Positions 29,735 through 37,595 of a stretch of DNA of 64,000 bases are shown one piece after another. A program made the position numbers and the translations under genes. The notes beneath the pieces are model-generated. The model made no database searches, was not told where the DNA came from, and saw only the letters and a list, made by a program, of their open reading frames with translations. The stretch comes from Sphingobium sp. HWE2-09 (GTDB taxonomy: Bacteria; Pseudomonadota; Alphaproteobacteria; Sphingomonadales; Sphingomonadaceae). The stretch is from assembly GCF_035989265.1 (NCBI RefSeq), contig NZ_JAYKZX010000003.1, positions 1,550,001 through 1,614,000 on the forward strand, given 5' to 3'. Each line of letters starts with the position of its first letter. Within the stretch, counting starts at the first letter, position 1.

Positions 29735-31101
29735 CCCACCTCATATAATCCCCATCGCCGCCCGCCGAAGACCAGCGGCACGAACACGCTGCGCAACGCC
29801 CGATATCGCCCTTCGCCCAGATCCTGGCGATAGGTGTAGAGGAAGAAATCCCCTTCTTCGTTCAGCGCCCGCCGCGTCTGGCTGTCCATGAATATCTGCC
29901 GGTTGCGCGCATGTTCCATGTTCCAGTCCGGCGCACCGGGCCGCTGGGGCTGGCACCGCGCGCTGACATGGGTCGGCAGATAGCCATTGCCATCGAGCAG
30001 GCAGCACCCAACGATCGCGCTGTCCTCGCTCGTCCGCCGGTCCAGCACCGGCCGCAGCGACCGATCGGCAAAATCGGTAAAGCCGTTGAGATATTGCACC
30101 GGCATCGACCCGGCGATCGGGCGATAATCGACGTCGAACAATTGCGACAGGCTAAGCTCGCCCCGGTGCAAAGCCCGCTCGATCAACGCGCCGACCTCTT
30201 CCGCTCCCTCCTCCGCCAGCGCGATATAGCGGCTGTTGCGCGTCTTTTGCGGGCCATGCGCGGCGGTGTTGAGCATGGCGTTCGCCATCCCCTCCAAATG
30301 CTCCAGCTGTTCGCGTGCCCCATCGACCCGCGCGGCGTTGTCGCTGGCAGACCGGCTGAACGTCGTCAGCCCCTCGCGCAGCGCGCTTACATCGCCATCG
30401 GCCGCGTCGGTGCAGGTGACGATCGCATCGGATCGTTCGCCAAACTGGGTAACGAGCGAGGCGATCTCCGCCAGGCTCAGCCGCAGCCGGTCGATATGCG
30501 CGCCTGCCCCCCGGCCGCGCACGATATTGGCCTCCACCCCGCCGATCAGATGGCGGGCGTCGCGGTCCAGCTGGGTCAGCTTCTCGCCGGCCGAAGCGGC
30601 GGACTCCCCCGCCTGCGCCGCCAGTCGCCGGATTTCGTCCGCCACTACGGCAAAGCCCTGCGTCGCCGCGCCGCCCCGCGCCGCCTCGATCGCAGCATTC
30701 ACCCCCAGCATCCGGGTCTGCCGCGCGATCGCACCCAGTTCCTCGCTAATGTCGCCCACCGCTTCGATCACGGTCAGGAACTGGCGCAAATGCCCCTCCA
30801 GCCCGGTGACATGCTCGACCAGCCCCGCCACTTCGCCCAGCGACAGGCCGATCACCGCATGACCGTCCGCAACGATCGTGCCCGCCCGCCGCGCGGTCAG
30901 GCTCAATTCCTGCGCCGCGGCGACGCTTTCATTCTGGCTTGCGGCCAGCGTTTCCATATTGGATTGCAGGTCGGCCAGATGCGCAGCGTCGCCCTGGATC
31001 CGGCGATTGACCTCGCCCAGATACCCGGCCGTCTCGCTGCACTGCAATGCGATGTCGCCCGACCGTTCCCCCAGGTCAGCCAACAAATCCCTGTTTTCCA
31101 A
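29722..31101 (-). CDS. soluble chemoreceptor-like (MCP) protein with C-terminal sensor region
   Basis: About 459 residues with no membrane segment. The N-terminal two thirds form a long coiled coil with a methyl-accepting signalling tip: IARQTRMLGVNAAIEAARGG and then GFAVVADEIRRLA, close to the canonical hairpin. The last 150 residues (from about SLSQLFDVDYRPI) look like a PAS- or Cache-like sensor, with FADRSLRPVLDRRTSEDSAI and a closing WGLYEVGYLI, so the sensor follows the signalling domain. A TTG at 31101 is preferred as start. The frame extends to 31215, but that would leave only 30 bases before the divergent VWA gene. No che genes are nearby. Confidence 0.8.
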   Translation of the reverse strand: MENRDLLADLGERSGDIALQCSETAGYLGEVNRRIQGDAAHLADLQSNMETLAASQNESVAAAQELSLTARRAGTIVADGHAVIGLSLGEVAGLVEHVTGLEGHLRQFLTVIEAVGDISEELGAIARQTRMLGVNAAIEAARGGAATQGFAVVADEIRRLAAQAGESAASAGEKLTQLDRDARHLIGGVEANIVRGRGAGAHIDRLRLSLAEIASLVTQFGERSDAIVTCTDAADGDVSALREGLTTFSRSASDNAARVDGAREQLEHLEGMANAMLNTAAHGPQKTRNSRYIALAEEGAEEVGALIERALHRGELSLSQLFDVDYRPIAGSMPVQYLNGFTDFADRSLRPVLDRRTSEDSAIVGCCLLDGNGYLPTHVSARCQPQRPGAPDWNMEHARNRQIFMDSQTRRALNEEGDFFLYTYRQDLGEGRYRALRSVFVPLVFGGRRWGLYEVGYLI

Positions 31102-31245
31102 AGCCCGCCCCGCTTCAAATGCTTGCCGTGGATAGTGGCGGATTAACCATGCGCTGCAACACTTAATATTCGGACAATCTGCCGGGATAGGCGGCGCGGA
31201 CGGCGCGGCTTGCATCCGCGCCCGCCCTGTCCGACAAGCAATGCC

Positions 31246-32421
31246 ATGCTGCTCAACTTTCTCGACGCGCTACGCGCCGCCGGCATCAATGCCAGCATCA
31301 AGGAGCATCTGCTGCTGCTCGAAGCGCTGGACCGCGACGTCATCGCCCGGCGGCCGGAAGATTTCTACTATCTCGCCCGCGCCACCTATGTGAAGGACGA
31401 AGGGCTGCTCGACCGCTTCGACCAGGTGTTCGCCAAAGTCTTCAAGGGCGTGTTGGGTCAGGAAGGCGAAGAAACCGCCATCCCCGAAGAATGGCTGCGG
31501 TTGGTCGCGCAAAAATATCTCAGCCCCGAAGAGATGGAAAAGATCCAGTCCCTGGGCGACTGGGACACGATCATGCAAACGCTCAAAGAGCGGCTGGAAG
31601 AGCAGAAGGGCCGCCATCAGGGCGGCAATAAGTGGATCGGCACCGGCGGCACCTCGCCCTTCGGCCATGGCGGCTATAATCCCGAAGGCATCCGCATCGG
31701 CGGCGAATCCCGGCATAAGCGCGCGATCAAGGTCTGGGAAAAGCGCGAGTTCGCCAATCTGGACAATGGCAAGGAACTGGGCACCCGCAATATCAAGGTC
31801 GCCCTGCGCCGCTTGCGCCGCTTCGCGCGAGAGGGCGCAGCGGACGAACTGGACCTTGATGAAACCATACGCGGCACCGCACGCCAGGGCTGGCTCGACA
31901 TCCGCATGCGCCCGGAACGCCACAATGCAGTCAAGCTGCTCCTCTTCCTCGACGTCGGCGGATCGATGGACCCATTCATCACGCTTTGCGAAGAACTCTT
32001 CTCCGCCGCGACGGGCGAATTCAAGAATATGGAATTTTTCTATTTCCATAATTGCCTCTACGAAGGCGTGTGGAAGGATAATCGCCGCCGCTTCGCCGAG
32101 CGCATACCCACCTGGGATATCCTCCATAAATATGGCCATGATTACAAAGTGATCTTCGTCGGCGACGCGGCGATGAGTCCCTATGAGATCAGCTATCCCG
32201 GCGGCTCCGTCGAACATATGAACGAGGAGGCGGGCGCAACCTGGCTGCAGCGCGTCACCCATAACTACCCCGCCTGCATCTGGCTCAACCCGGCGGCGCA
32301 GGCCCATTGGGGCTACAGCCAGTCGACCAAGATGATCCGCGAGTTGATGACCGACCGCATGTATCCGCTGACGATCGCGGGCATCGATGAAGCGATGCGC
32401 GAACTGACGCGGAAGCGGTGA
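31246..32421 (+). CDS. CoxE-like VWA domain protein, probable MoxR partner
   Basis: A 391-residue protein with the typical layout of MoxR-associated VWA proteins. It opens NFLDALRAAGINASIKEHLLLLEAL, has a charged middle, and a C-terminal VWA domain around FLDVGGSMDPFITLCEELFSA. The MIDAS motif reads DVGGS, lacking the first Ser of DxSxS, which may alter metal binding. Late in the protein are IFVGDAAMSPYEI and WLNPAAQAHWGYSQSTKMI. Its expected ATPase partner lies at 26325-27170, 4 kb upstream. Confidence 0.9.
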   Translation: MLLNFLDALRAAGINASIKEHLLLLEALDRDVIARRPEDFYYLARATYVKDEGLLDRFDQVFAKVFKGVLGQEGEETAIPEEWLRLVAQKYLSPEEMEKIQSLGDWDTIMQTLKERLEEQKGRHQGGNKWIGTGGTSPFGHGGYNPEGIRIGGESRHKRAIKVWEKREFANLDNGKELGTRNIKVALRRLRRFAREGAADELDLDETIRGTARQGWLDIRMRPERHNAVKLLLFLDVGGSMDPFITLCEELFSAATGEFKNMEFFYFHNCLYEGVWKDNRRRFAERIPTWDILHKYGHDYKVIFVGDAAMSPYEISYPGGSVEHMNEEAGATWLQRVTHNYPACIWLNPAAQAHWGYSQSTKMIRELMTDRMYPLTIAGIDEAMRELTRKR

Positions 32422-32460
32422 CGGGTATTTAGATCGCCTCGATAACCGTTAAAAGCGGCC

Positions 32461-32943
32461 CTATAACGGCCTGAACATGACCAGCGCATCGACATAGCCA
32501 TGCGCCGGATGCCGAAAGGCCAGCGGCAATCGCCCGACGATCTCGAAACCCAATTTCTGCCACAGGGCGACGGCGCGCTCATTGCTACTGACCACGAAGT
32601 TGAACTGCATCGCACGAAATCCGCGCGCGCGGGCATGGTCCAGCGAATGCTCACCCATGCGTCTCGCCACGCCCCGTCCCGTCGCCGCTGCGCTGGTCAT
32701 ATAGCCGCAATTGCTGACATGATCGCCGCCGCCCGATTGGTTCGCGCGGATATAATAGGTGCCGACGATCGCGCCCTGATCCTCCGCGACGAAGGTCTCC
32801 TTGTCCGGACCAAGCCAATAGGCCAGCGCGTCGGCTTCGCTCATTTGAGGCGGCAACGCATAAGTTTCACCCGCGCGGATGGTCGGCGCGATGATGTCCC
32901 AAATTGCAGCGTAATCTTCGGGACGGGCAGGGCGGATCAACAT
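32461..32943 (-). CDS. GNAT family N-acetyltransferase
   Basis: A 160-residue acetyl-CoA-dependent N-acetyltransferase. It shows the GNAT order: N-terminal IRPARPEDYAAIWDII, the acetyl-CoA-binding turn in ATGRGVARRMGEHSLDHARARG (Q/RxxGxG/A variant), and the C-terminal FNFVVSSNERAVALWQKLGFEIVGRLP. The substrate cannot be inferred. It converges with the VWA gene and lies 65 bases downstream of anmK on the same strand. Confidence 0.92.
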   Translation of the reverse strand: MLIRPARPEDYAAIWDIIAPTIRAGETYALPPQMSEADALAYWLGPDKETFVAEDQGAIVGTYYIRANQSGGGDHVSNCGYMTSAAATGRGVARRMGEHSLDHARARGFRAMQFNFVVSSNERAVALWQKLGFEIVGRLPLAFRHPAHGYVDALVMFRPL

Positions 32944-33008
32944 CGCGCGCCTGTAGGATCCCGGCTCGGGTCAGGCAATCGCCAATCTGGCAAACCACAT
33001 CCAAACCC

Positions 33009-34106
33009 TCACGCCCGATACAGCACCCCGCCCGTCATCGGCGCGGACCCACCGGTCGTGCCGGGAAAGCTGATCGGCAAGCCTGCCAGATGCCGCACTG
33101 CCATATAGGCAAAACCCTGCGCCTCCAGCGCGTCGCCGTCCCAGCCCAGCCCATCTACCGGCAGCATCGCCGCCCCGGTCCGCTCTGCCAGCATCGCCAT
33201 CAACGTCGCATTATGCCGTCCGCCGCCTGCCGCATAGATGCGCGCTGGGCGCTCGGGCAGATGATCCACCCCCCGCGCCACCGCCGCCGCCGTGAACGCC
33301 GTCAATGTCGCCGCGCCATCCTCCAGGCTCATGTCCTGTACCGCATCGATACTATATTGCTCGCGATCGATGCTCTTGGGCGGGGGCGCTGCGAACCAGG
33401 GATCGGCCATCATCGCCGCCAGCCGCGCATCGTCCACCCGTCCCCGCGCCGCGCAGGCGCCGCCAGCATCATAGGCCACACCGCCATGCGTTTGCATCCA
33501 GTTGTCGATCAGCCCGCTCGCCATGCCGGTGTCGAACGCGATCAGCGTGTCGTCCGACCCGATAAAGGTGATGTTCGCCACCCCGCCCAGATTGAGCACC
33601 GCTACGGGCCGCACCAACCCGGCCGCCAGCGCACGATGATAGACCGGCATCAACGGCGCACCCTGCCCGCCCGCCGCCACATCCGCGCTGCGCAGGTCGC
33701 CCACCACCGCTATCCCGAACGCCCCGGCCAGCGCCGCGCCATCGCCGATCTGCCAGGTCCACCCCCGTTCAGGCCGATGCGCCACGGTATGCCCGTGAAA
33801 GCCGATCACCCCCACATCCTGCGCGATATAGCCGCCCCGCCCCAGCAGGTCCGCGACCGCCTCCACATGCCGCTCGGTCAGTTCCGCCTCGACCGACGCG
33901 ATCAGCGGCTCAAACCCCGGCCTCTCCATCGCCATCGCCCGCGCGCACGCCTCGGCAAGCCGCACGCGAAAACCCTCATCATAGGCCATGGCGTGAAACG
34001 CGACCGGCCGCACCACGCCCTCCCCATCCGTCTCGATCAGCGCGGCATCGATCCCGTCGCGCGACGTGCCGGACATCAGGCCGATTGCCAAAGTCGATTG
34101 CGCCAT
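33009..34106 (-). CDS. anmK: anhydro-N-acetylmuramic acid kinase
   Basis: Phosphorylates and opens 1,6-anhydro-MurNAc recovered from peptidoglycan turnover, giving MurNAc-6-phosphate. The 365 residues start [22 protein letters not shown] (the ATP-binding MSGTSxDG motif), contain [38 protein letters not shown] and [12 protein letters not shown], and end with [12 protein letters not shown] and a GGSAP segment. It is divergent from tyrS, a common arrangement in alphaproteobacteria. Confidence 0.97.
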   Translation of the reverse strand: MAQSTLAIGLMSGTSRDGIDAALIETDGEGVVRPVAFHAMAYDEGFRVRLAEACARAMAMERPGFEPLIASVEAELTERHVEAVADLLGRGGYIAQDVGVIGFHGHTVAHRPERGWTWQIGDGAALAGAFGIAVVGDLRSADVAAGGQGAPLMPVYHRALAAGLVRPVAVLNLGGVANITFIGSDDTLIAFDTGMASGLIDNWMQTHGGVAYDAGGACAARGRVDDARLAAMMADPWFAAPPPKSIDREQYSIDAVQDMSLEDGAATLTAFTAAAVARGVDHLPERPARIYAAGGGRHNATLMAMLAERTGAAMLPVDGLGWDGDALEAQGFAYMAVRHLAGLPISFPGTTGGSAPMTGGVLYRA

Positions 34107-34117
34107 ATCTAAACACT

Positions 34118-34185
34118 TCCGTTCGGGCTCAGCCTGTCGAAGCCTCTTCCTTACGGACAAGCGACGCCCTTCGACAAGCGAAGGC
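34118..34185. repeat. degenerate inverted repeat pair between anmK and tyrS
   Basis: The left half CCGTTCGGGCTCAGCCTGTC and a decayed right half containing GCCCTTCGACAAGCGAAGG belong to the same repeat type as the well-kept pair at 54637-54724. It occupies most of the divergent anmK-tyrS spacer and may overlap their promoters. Confidence 0.55.
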
Positions 34186-34222
34186 TTTTCGTAACTGGGC
34201 CGCGATGCTACAGGCGCGCGCC

Positions 34223-35440
34223 ATGAGCAACTATCAGTCCGATCTCCTCCGCCTGCTCGACGCGCGCGGCTATATCCACCAGCAGACCGATGCGGAGGGT
34301 CTCGACGCCCTTGCCGCGCGTCAGGTGGTGCCGGGCTATATCGGCTTCGATCCGACCGCACCGTCGCTCCATGTCGGCAGCCTGGTCCAGATCATGATGC
34401 TGCGCCGCATGCAGCAGGCCGGGCACAAGCCCATCGTGCTGATGGGCGGCGGCACCGGCAAGATCGGCGACCCCAGCTTCAAGGACGAAGCGCGCAAGCT
34501 GATGACCGGCGACACGATCGCGTCGAACGTCGCCAGCATCAAGCGGGTGTTCGAAAAATTCCTGACCTTTGGCGAAGGCCCCACCGACGCTGTGATGGTC
34601 GATAATGCCGACTGGCTGGACCGCCTCGAATATATCCCGTTTCTGCGCGACATCGGCCAGCATTTCTCGGTCAACCGGATGCTCAGCTTCGATTCGGTGA
34701 AACTGCGCTTGGACCGCGAACAGTCGCTCAGCTTCCTCGAATTCAACTATATGATCCTCCAGGCCTATGATTTCCTGGAGCTGTCGCGCCGATCGGCCTG
34801 TCGCCTGCAGATGGGCGGCTCCGACCAGTGGGGCAATATCGTCAACGGCGTCGAACTGTCGCGCCGGGTGGACGGCACCCAGGTCTTCGGCCTCACCAGC
34901 CCGCTCATCACCACAGCCGATGGCGGCAAGATGGGCAAGACCATGAGCGGCGCGGTCTGGCTGAACGCCGACGCCCTGCCCGCCTATGACTATTGGCAAT
35001 TCTGGCGGAACACGCAGGACGCTGATGTCGGTCGTTTTCTGCGCCTCTTCACCGACCTGCCGCTGGAGGAAATCGCCCGGTTGGAAAAGCTGGAGGGTGC
35101 GGAGATCAACGAGGCGAAGAAAATCCTCGCCCACGCCGCCACCGCGATGGCTCATAGCGAAGACGCCGCCACCGCCGCCGCCGAAACCGCGCGCAAGACA
35201 TTCGAGGAAGGCGCGTCGGACGCGAACCTGCCGACCGTCAGCCTGGGCACGGACGGCCTCACCGTCGTGCAGGCGACCACGGCCCTCGGCTTTGCGCCCT
35301 CCAACAAGGAAGTCCGCCGCAAGCTGACCGAAGGCGCGATCCGCGTGAACGGCCAGGTCATCACCGACCCCGCCGTCACGCTTCAGCCCGGCGACAAGCT
35401 AAGCTTCGGCGCAAAGAAGCACGGCCTGGTCATCGCCTAA
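34223..35440 (+). CDS. tyrS: tyrosyl-tRNA synthetase
   Basis: Class I aminoacyl-tRNA synthetase charging tRNA-Tyr. The 405 residues contain [16 protein letters not shown] (HIGH-type motif as HVGS), [14 protein letters not shown] in the tyrosine-binding site, [10 protein letters not shown] (KMSKS-type motif) and a C-terminal S4 RNA-binding domain ([17 protein letters not shown]). The start at 34223 follows the conserved alignment ([16 protein letters not shown]); the frame extends upstream into a repeat. Confidence 0.97.
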   Translation: MSNYQSDLLRLLDARGYIHQQTDAEGLDALAARQVVPGYIGFDPTAPSLHVGSLVQIMMLRRMQQAGHKPIVLMGGGTGKIGDPSFKDEARKLMTGDTIASNVASIKRVFEKFLTFGEGPTDAVMVDNADWLDRLEYIPFLRDIGQHFSVNRMLSFDSVKLRLDREQSLSFLEFNYMILQAYDFLELSRRSACRLQMGGSDQWGNIVNGVELSRRVDGTQVFGLTSPLITTADGGKMGKTMSGAVWLNADALPAYDYWQFWRNTQDADVGRFLRLFTDLPLEEIARLEKLEGAEINEAKKILAHAATAMAHSEDAATAAAETARKTFEEGASDANLPTVSLGTDGLTVVQATTALGFAPSNKEVRRKLTEGAIRVNGQVITDPAVTLQPGDKLSFGAKKHGLVIA

Positions 35441-35445
35441 CTCCT

Positions 35446-35515
35446 CCGTGTTCCCGCGCAGGCGGGAACCCAGTCCCGCCTTTTCGACTGGGTTCCCGCC
35501 TGCGCGAAACCACGG
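35446..35515. repeat. palindromic repeat after tyrS
   Basis: Arms at 35447-35474 and 35486-35515 with core GTTCCCGCGCAGGCGGGAAC and its inverse GTTCCCGCCTGCGCG. It forms a long stem shortly after the tyrS stop and may stabilise or end the transcript. Confidence 0.75.
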
Positions 35516-35604
35516 CACGTTTAGAAAGAACCAAACAGCCTTGCCGCCCTATTAACCCTTTTTCCTATCAAAGCCTCCACATCCGCGCCCCTAGGCTCGG
35601 CTCC

Positions 35605-35961
35605 ATGTCCTCATCGGTCTTCGCCAATCTCGGCCATGTGCTGCGCTCACGCGATCCGTCGGTCGATCAGCGCCGCGCCAGCCGCGATCTGGTGGACATG
35701 GTCAGCCACATCACCGCGCGGGGTCAAAACCACGGCGTCCGCATCATCAACATTTCCGCGCTCGGCCTGATGTGCCGCTGCGAAGAGCCGCTGGCGGCAG
35801 GCGAGCAGATCAGCATCTGGCTCCCCATCCTCCAACATTATCCCGCAGACATCCGCTGGGTAGAGGATCATCGCGTCGGTATGGAATTTCTTCAGCCGAT
35901 CACGCCCACCATCTACGGCGCGATTCGCGCGCTCATGCCGCCGCGTCGGACAGGCTGGTGA
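35605..35961 (+). CDS. PilZ domain protein
   Basis: A 118-residue single-domain PilZ protein, expected to bind cyclic di-GMP. The two ligand motifs are visible: an Arg-rich QRRASR (RxxxR type) near residue 22 and NISALG (D/NxSxxG) near residue 49. It is followed by LPILQHYPADIRWVEDHRVGMEF, the barrel end typical of PilZ. Its last 29 bases overlap the 3' end of the convergent mscS-like gene. Confidence 0.88.
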   Translation: MSSSVFANLGHVLRSRDPSVDQRRASRDLVDMVSHITARGQNHGVRIINISALGLMCRCEEPLAAGEQISIWLPILQHYPADIRWVEDHRVGMEFLQPITPTIYGAIRALMPPRRTGW

Positions 35962-37021
35962 CGCGCATCGGGGTAAAGCCCTCCCCGGCCTCCATACGCT
36001 GACGCCCGCGCACCAGCGCTTCAGGCATATCCGTGCGCAGATAGTCCAGCATCGCCTCGCGCACATCGCAGCGCAGGTCGAACGCCACGCCCGCATTGCG
36101 CGCCGACAACAGGCACCGCAACTCCAGCGCATCGGCGCGATGATCGGTCACCTGCAATAGCACCACCCGCCCGTCCCAGCGCGGGTTCGCCTTGGTCACC
36201 TCGATCAGTTTTTCCCGGATGCGCGGCACATTTGCGGTAGGATCAACATAAAGGAACACCGTGCCCAGCAGGTCGGATGTCTTCGTCGTCCAGTTCTGAA
36301 ACGGCTTTTCCAGGAAATAGGATACCGGCACCACCATGCGTCGGTCGTCCCAGATGCGCACGACGACATAGGTCAGCGTGATATCCTCGATCCGTCCCCA
36401 TTCGCCCTCCACGATCACCACATCGTCCAGCCTTATCGGCTCGGAAAAGGCCATCTGGATGCCCGCGATCAAATTCTTGAGCGCCGGTTGCGCGGCCGCA
36501 CCCACCGCCAAGCCGACCAGGCCCGCCGACGCCGCCAGCGTAACGCCGATCGTCCGCACGCCCGGAATCGCGATCAGCATCATCGCGATCACCAGCACCG
36601 CAACGATGCTCTGCGCGATCCGATAAAGAATGCGCACCCGCGTATGCCGCTTGCGCGCCTTGAGATTATCCTCGGCGCTGATATCCGCGCCGCGCTCGAT
36701 CATGATCCGCATGGCCCGCATCAGCCGCAGGAGCAGCCACCCGGCCAGCAGCGCGAACACCATCTTCGACCCGATCGACCACAAACTCTCAATCCGCCGC
36801 CCCATATCGAGCGGCTGCAACCCCGCCCCCAGCGCCAGCAACACCACCAGCCACCGCGTCGGCTGAAAGATCGCCGGCAACAAAACCGGGTCCATCCGCC
36901 GCCGCACGACCCGCAACGCCACGGCATAAAGCGCCCAATGGATCAGGAACGCAGACACCACCGCAGCCGAGATGGAGAAGGCGGCGGTCGACGTGATATG
37001 GGTCAGGCTGATATCGGTCAT
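35933..37021 (-). CDS. MscS family mechanosensitive ion channel
   Basis: A 362-residue protein with about four N-terminal membrane helices, then the pore-lining TM3 GVTLAASAGLVGLAVGAAAQPALKN, with the small-residue packing pattern of MscS. The beta domain follows (FSEPIRLDDVVIVEGEWGRIEDITLTYVVV) and a C-terminal alpha/beta domain. It should open on membrane tension to relieve osmotic stress. The start at 37021 (MTDISLTHITSTAAF) is preferred over 37048. It overlaps the PilZ gene tail-to-tail. Confidence 0.93.
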   Translation of the reverse strand: MTDISLTHITSTAAFSISAAVVSAFLIHWALYAVALRVVRRRMDPVLLPAIFQPTRWLVVLLALGAGLQPLDMGRRIESLWSIGSKMVFALLAGWLLLRLMRAMRIMIERGADISAEDNLKARKRHTRVRILYRIAQSIVAVLVIAMMLIAIPGVRTIGVTLAASAGLVGLAVGAAAQPALKNLIAGIQMAFSEPIRLDDVVIVEGEWGRIEDITLTYVVVRIWDDRRMVVPVSYFLEKPFQNWTTKTSDLLGTVFLYVDPTANVPRIREKLIEVTKANPRWDGRVVLLQVTDHRADALELRCLLSARNAGVAFDLRCDVREAMLDYLRTDMPEALVRGRQRMEAGEGFTPMRVTSLSDAAA

Positions 37022-37114
37022 GCAGGGGCAACGCGACCGAGCGGGCATTTGTTTCGCAGGTGCGGTATGATCGGCAGGCTTTGTAAGGGGAGCGGCCCCT
37101 CGACCTCCGCACAG

Positions 37115-37202
37115 TCATCCCCGCGCAGGCGGGGATCCATCTTCCCAACTTGGTGCTTGGCGCAATATCTGGAGATGGATTCCCGCCTTCGCGGGAATGA
37201 CG
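37115..37202. repeat. paired palindromic repeat (GTCATCCCCGCG type), copy A
   Basis: Inverted halves GTCATCCCCGCGCAGGCGGG (from 37115) and its mirror ending in GCGGGAATGAC at 37202 enclose a variable spacer. The same pair, with 28-base halves, is at 40143-40230. Confidence 0.85.
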
Positions 37203-37224
37203 AGAAGGTTGGTTCCTGTCATTC

Positions 37225-37246
37225 CCCTCCCGCTCGCGGGAGGGGG
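37225..37246. repeat. solo palindromic unit (CCCCTCCC type)
   Basis: CCCCTCCCGC-TC-GCGGGAGGGG with perfect ten-base arms, essentially identical to the unit at 27181-27202. It lies beside the pseudogene and the paired repeat. Confidence 0.8.
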
Positions 37247-37267
37247 AATAATGCGGCTCTTGGCCGA

Positions 37268-37537
37268 TCAGCACCGATCGAATGCGATTGTCTGACTTGC
37301 TGCAAAAGGAGGCTGGACGACGGCCTCATACCAATCAGCGCGAAAGCCCGGCAACCTTGCGAGATGGGCAATCAGTTCGTCCTAACCCTTTTGTTCCTCA
37401 TGAAACGTCCAAATGTGATCGGATATTGCAACATCGCAACAGATAAGGTCGGTAGTGATCTCGTGCCGCTTGTAGAAAGTGACAGCATCAATATTAGGCA
37501 ACGCCAATTGCGTGATGATGTCGGGCGTGGTTGTCAT
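37268..37537 (-). pseudogene. small conserved-looking gene interrupted by an in-frame TAG
   Basis: Read by eye on the minus strand: ATG at 37537 opens MTTTPDIITQLALPNIDAVT, continues through FYKRHEITTDLICCDVAI to WTFHEEQKG, hits TAG at 37384-37382, and then continues in the same frame with DELIAHLARLPGFRADWYEA to a TGA at 37268 (90 codons in all). The part after the stop keeps protein-like composition. A single TGG-to-TAG change would explain it (Trp followed by DELIAHL). Codon use is less GC-rich than in the neighbours. I do not recognise the family. No ribosome-binding site is evident. Confidence 0.6.
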
Positions 37538-37595
37538 CGCGCCATGCTGGCTTGTTGAACGGACGCCCGCAATAGCAATTCTCGTGCGCTTCCAA

